Shown: positions 60,548-64,000 of the stretch, piece by piece | Numbering within the stretch: the stretch's first letter is position 1 | Layout: each line of letters starts with the position of its first letter | DNA from: PXAP01 sp046483315 | GTDB taxonomy: Bacteria > Bacteroidota > Bacteroidia > Bacteroidales > PUMT01 | DNA length: 64,000 nucleotides | Assembly (NCBI GenBank): GCA_046483315.1 | Contig: JAWODJ010000005.1 | Coordinates: 1-64,000 of the forward strand | Direction of reading: 5' to 3' | Notes under the pieces: model-generated | What the model was told of the DNA's origin: nothing | What the model saw: the letters and a program-made list of their open reading frames with translations, nothing else | Databases searched by the model: none | Program-made: the position numbers and the translations under genes

Positions 60548-62651
60548 TCTTAATATTTATGTCAGCCCTGGCTTTGATCCTGAAGTCAAGGCTGTTTGTT
60601 GTCTGTAATTTTACAGGCACCTGAAGTCCGTTATGGCTTCCGGTGTTCAGGCGTGCTGACAGGATAAAATTATCCGCCTGCCTGAGATGGTTAACCGTAA
60701 CTCCTGTAATTTCTATCTCCGCCACAGAACCTGCCTCACTGCCCGGAATCACAACTCCCCGGTCATCCACACCGGCGGCCTCCATAAGTACAATATTTTC
60801 AAAACTGTGCAGATTCATATCCTGTCGGGAATCATAAAGAATAAGATCAAATTCCACACCAAGGGGGAACCCGTTTGTGACCTCAAGTGTCATGATCAGC
60901 CTTTCAATAATATCGATGTCGTCGGGATCAAGATCAATCTCTAAGGTGTCGGTAAGACCCAGGCTTGTCAGTTGCATCTCAAGGGGCAGTTCAATCTCCA
61001 TTCCCATACTGAAACTGCTTTCCCCGGTTATAAAATTAGGCACTGCAGTCTCCCCCTCCGGATTTATCACAGAGCTGGCTGCCAGGCTGATCTTTGCGGG
61101 AGGAAGTGCAATGAAATCAACTATGTTGGACGTTTCCCTGTTTATAAGAAAATCGCCGGTAACAGTATTGTAAGGCTCCTCAGGGGTATTGATAAGGAAC
61201 TCATCCTCACCGGTATCAAAGAGAGCGGCCTGCCGGCTGCCATCGGAAGACTCACCATTAAGATTAAATGCAAGCTTTACAGGCACGCCAAGGCTGTTTT
61301 CATAAAACAGCCTCACCGAAGGATTTGTAAAGCGAAACTCACCTGTTATCTTACTGAACAGGTCAAAATCAAACTCAAACTCCTCGTCATCAAGGCTTAA
61401 CTCCTCCCGGCCAAAATATCCGCTTGCATACCCGGCTGCAAAATCGGAAAAATTCAGGTCGATACCGATCATATCACCGGTCAGATCAAACACCGTCATC
61501 TCCTGCTCCGAACCCACAACCAGATTGTAACCAACCATAAGCTTATTATCATTCTCCGAAAAATCAAAACAGGCATCTGAGAGATCCTCCCCGCCATTTA
61601 TGATGCCCCCTGATCCGTCAGTTGCCAGACTGAAACCGAACATCTCATCATCCCGGGTGACATTCAGCAGATCGATATTCAGGTTTAATCCGCCAAAATC
61701 ATTGTCAATGCTGTAAAATATATTTCCGCTCTCCAGGGTCAGGGTTTCTATCTCCATCCCCGGATCGAAAAACATGTCCAGCATATCGCTGCCGCTGTCA
61801 AGAACAGTAACCGGCACCATGGCTTTTCCCTTTTCCGCCAGCAGATTTTCCGCAAAGATCTCTATAACAATGTCGTCCTCAAGGTCAATCAACACTTCTG
61901 AACCATCGCTACCGGGCGAGCTGAAATTAATAAGCTCCACACTCATATGTTTCCGCACAAGCACCTCCGCAAGCATGGCATGTTCTGATTCCGTCTGTTG
62001 CGGACCAAGGTTTTCAAACCGGAAAAGTCCTGCCACCGTATTGTCATAATCATTTACAACCTGTATATCCATACTCACCTCAACAGGCAGATTGTTTGTC
62101 ACCTGCACCTCCATCTCCCCGTGGGTAAGATATGCATGGTCGATATTCTCAAGTGAATCGGCTGAAAAACTGCCCAGGTGCTGATCCGGTACGGGCGGAA
62201 ATATGGCAGTGCTGCCGTTTAAGCCATTTATTATTGAAGCCTCAGGATCATACATACGGCCGGGTCCGGTCATATCACCAAGGGTAATCCGGGCAGCGGA
62301 CTGAAAATCTTCAATCACAACAGGGTACATACTGAACTGATTACTAGTGGATTCGGGAAGAGGCATCTCAAGAACATCGGCAGCCGAAACAGAAAAGAGA
62401 GAGTCTTCCCGGATGGCAATCCGTATTGAATTATCAGGATCAAAGAAAATAAGCGAGTCATCGGGCTCCAGGAGATTTCCAAGGGTCAGGCTGCCATGGG
62501 CAAGAGGGAGGACGAAAGAAGGTGTGTAACTGATACTTTCTGAGAAGCGGTCAAAATCAAAGTCATCCCTTACACATGATGCCTGTACCAGGAACAGGAT
62601 AAAAAGTGTGATAACCGGTATTTTTCTTAATCCGTTTTTAATTGGTATCAT
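60543..62651 (-). CDS. Large lipoprotein of unknown function
   Basis: A 702-residue lipoprotein with lipobox QASC (Cys26). The body is acidic and beta-rich, with several repeated-looking segments such as LEIDLDPDDIDI, and no family that I recognise. It is upstream of the DUF5723 gene on the same strand, and such pairs are suggestive of a shared surface-exposed complex. It is expected at the outer membrane. No enzymatic motif is visible. Confidence 0.7.
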   Translation of the reverse strand: MIPIKNGLRKIPVITLFILFLVQASCVRDDFDFDRFSESISYTPSFVLPLAHGSLTLGNLLEPDDSLIFFDPDNSIRIAIREDSLFSVSAADVLEMPLPESTSNQFSMYPVVIEDFQSAARITLGDMTGPGRMYDPEASIINGLNGSTAIFPPVPDQHLGSFSADSLENIDHAYLTHGEMEVQVTNNLPVEVSMDIQVVNDYDNTVAGLFRFENLGPQQTESEHAMLAEVLVRKHMSVELINFSSPGSDGSEVLIDLEDDIVIEIFAENLLAEKGKAMVPVTVLDSGSDMLDMFFDPGMEIETLTLESGNIFYSIDNDFGGLNLNIDLLNVTRDDEMFGFSLATDGSGGIINGGEDLSDACFDFSENDNKLMVGYNLVVGSEQEMTVFDLTGDMIGIDLNFSDFAAGYASGYFGREELSLDDEEFEFDFDLFSKITGEFRFTNPSVRLFYENSLGVPVKLAFNLNGESSDGSRQAALFDTGEDEFLINTPEEPYNTVTGDFLINRETSNIVDFIALPPAKISLAASSVINPEGETAVPNFITGESSFSMGMEIELPLEMQLTSLGLTDTLEIDLDPDDIDIIERLIMTLEVTNGFPLGVEFDLILYDSRQDMNLHSFENIVLMEAAGVDDRGVVIPGSEAGSVAEIEITGVTVNHLRQADNFILSARLNTGSHNGLQVPVKLQTTNSLDFRIKARADINIKN

Positions 62652-62768
62652 AAAAATATGTTTATATTAAGTGACTTAAATTTCCATATACTTATAAGAA
62701 CTCCGGGCAGAAGTTTTCAATGTCTTCCTTATCCGGAGGCATGCAAACAAAAAAGTATCCCACTGTAA

Positions 62769-64000
62769 TTAATATACGATGTAATTGTACAAAAAGTTGT
62801 AATCAGAGCCAACTATCAGATGAAAATTGCCCTGTTCCGATTGCAGAAAACCTATGGTAAAGTCCGATCTGCCATCCAGGGGAAAACCTTTGTATATCTC
62901 CCCGTCTGGATTAATCAGGAATATCTGTCCCGAACTCTGCGACACCACCCCCAGTTTCCTGTCCCTGCGCGAAAAATAATAATATGAAGGCGCACGGTCG
63001 ATAGTGACCTGGAACTCACGGCTGAACAGAAGGGAACCCTGGCGGTCATAAACATCCAGCCTGTTATTGTCCAGAAAAATATATTCCCTGTATCCGCTGG
63101 CGTTCACATCCTGAAGGTCGAAAAAATGCCCGGATGAATAATCTCCCAGATTAAGGGGTTCGGTTCTGCCGTCAAAGTATATATGCCAGACCATCCCCAG
63201 GGTATCGGTTATTACCATCCTGGGATCGGATGCCGGGGTCCTTCCCTCAAATGAAATGCCGTTATCAGGGGATACCGGAAAAACTTTACCGGGACTGACC
63301 CTGGTATTTCCCCTGCGGTCGAGGATATATACCCTGTGCCTGTCGTTAAAAACAATATAATCCCTGCCATCGACCCTGAAATGCTCTATTTCATGGTAAA
63401 CAGGGTGCTCACTGCCCGGGAAGTTCCAGCCGCTTACAACATTGCCCTCTTTGGACCGGACAACAACCGATTTATCCTCGCAGGCTACAAAGATCCGGTA
63501 GTCTTTGTTATTGTCATAATCAAACAATGATATACCGTTGGTTGCAGGTGAAGGAAGCTGCAGCGGATACCTGTCCACATCATTCCCGTTACGGTCCACC
63601 AGAAAAATCTGTTCCCTGGTATTGAACAACATCTGAAGGCGGCTGTTATTGTAATAATCAATCTGGTAAACCGTACCTTTTATCTTACCGGGAAGGGGTC
63701 TTTTCCATAATATCCGTCCTGCCCTGTTAATGAGATATATGGTATGGTTAATGTCCTGAACAAAGATCTCGTTCTCCCCGGTATTATGGTTGACAAGCAA
63801 AAGCGGTTTAAAGTCCGTCACCGTATCCAGGAGTGTCTGCCATTCGGTGCGCGGCTCTTCTATCACCCTGGGTGAATACTTCAGAAAGATGTTGTTATAA
63901 ATCATATCTCTTCCCGAGCTGAACTGGAGTGACAGGGCCTGGAATTTCCTGAAAGATTCAATGTGGCCGGTCAGGCTCTCAGAAAGTTGTTCACCGGAAA
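62769..64000 (-). CDS. Beta-propeller-like protein, partial at window end (possible DUF3352 C-terminus)
   Basis: The frame stays open to position 64000, so the N-terminus lies outside the window; an internal ATG at 63905 is not the true start. At least 410 residues are visible. Repeats of the type IFLVDRNGNDVDRYPLQLP and VYILDRRGNTRVSPG suggest a propeller of the PQQ/WD-like sort. I recall a similar C-terminal half in DUF3352 proteins of Bacteroidota. No catalytic motif is seen. It is the upstream neighbour of the large lipoprotein gene. Confidence 0.65.
   Translation of the reverse strand, partial: SGEQLSESLTGHIESFRKFQALSLQFSSGRDMIYNNIFLKYSPRVIEEPRTEWQTLLDTVTDFKPLLLVNHNTGENEIFVQDINHTIYLINRAGRILWKRPLPGKIKGTVYQIDYYNNSRLQMLFNTREQIFLVDRNGNDVDRYPLQLPSPATNGISLFDYDNNKDYRIFVACEDKSVVVRSKEGNVVSGWNFPGSEHPVYHEIEHFRVDGRDYIVFNDRHRVYILDRRGNTRVSPGKVFPVSPDNGISFEGRTPASDPRMVITDTLGMVWHIYFDGRTEPLNLGDYSSGHFFDLQDVNASGYREYIFLDNNRLDVYDRQGSLLFSREFQVTIDRAPSYYYFSRRDRKLGVVSQSSGQIFLINPDGEIYKGFPLDGRSDFTIGFLQSEQGNFHLIVGSDYNFLYNYIVY

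Noticed and set aside
1..64000. CRISPR array, prophage, integron, tRNA or rRNA genes
   Set aside because: No regularly spaced direct repeats, phage structural genes, integrase, or cloverleaf-like sequences were seen on reading both strands.

Overview
This window is a chromosomal segment of a Bacteroidota bacterium, most likely Bacteroidales or Marinilabiliales-like. The evidence is a complete porP-gldK-gldL-gldM-gldN type IX secretion cluster, families largely confined to this phylum (DUF4270, DUF4834, DUF5723, CCDC81-like HU plus SPOR protein, GlgA-like N-domain protein), methionyl-tRNA synthetase with a KISTS loop, and several upstream sites resembling the Bacteroidota promoter (TTTG, about 20 bp, TAnnTTTG). 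I saw no rRNA, tRNA, CRISPR array, prophage or intact insertion sequence. Almost all the DNA codes for protein.

Layout. Positions 20-319 hold a short chimeric gene remnant (STAND-type P-loop start joined to what looks like a SpoIIE phosphatase tail). Positions 0.4-15.5 kb hold housekeeping genes: heptose-7-phosphate kinase, Hsp20, shikimate kinase, topoisomerase IV (parC, parE), a membrane-anchored MutS-like ATPase, an acyltransferase, a GH130 enzyme facing a GT4 glycosyltransferase, and mutS2. Positions 15.7-19.0 kb hold metG, a roughly 210 bp MITE-like element fitted between two stop codons, and an HU/SPOR protein. Positions 19.2-25.5 kb are a nucleotide-sugar operon (WbpE, WbpD, WbpB, WbpA types, then galE and rfbB) that should make a diacetamido uronic acid donor for surface polysaccharide. 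Positions 25.5-34.5 kb hold DUF4270 lipoprotein and GlgA-like genes, divergent from panC, panD, an LPG-synthase-like membrane protein, hldE2 and radA, then PBP1A.

Positions 34.7-44.5 kb hold topA, a degenerate arginase-fold protein, and the type IX secretion/gliding genes, ending in a strong bidirectional terminator. Positions 44.6-49.4 kb hold manC, mlaE, mlaF, a THEP1-like NTPase and a multipass protein that looks like a fused ECF-type transporter. Positions 49.6-55.3 kb are a sulfur-respiration island: Tat-exported molybdopterin oxidoreductase, four-cluster ferredoxin, NrfD-type membrane subunit, two YeeE/YedE half-transporters, and a membrane-anchored rhodanese-fold protein. The active-site cysteine of that last protein is gone; its only cysteine is the last residue, after Gly-Gly. 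Positions 55.3-64 kb hold a NimA-like flavoprotein, a YfhO membrane protein, DUF4834, DUF5723, a large lipoprotein and a beta-propeller-like protein cut by the window end.

The most interesting region is the sulfur island. Its rhodanese-like member could be a tethered sulfur carrier that uses a C-terminal Gly-Gly-Cys tail, working with thiosulfate-type transporters and a Psr/Phs-type reductase. This is inference from sequence only.
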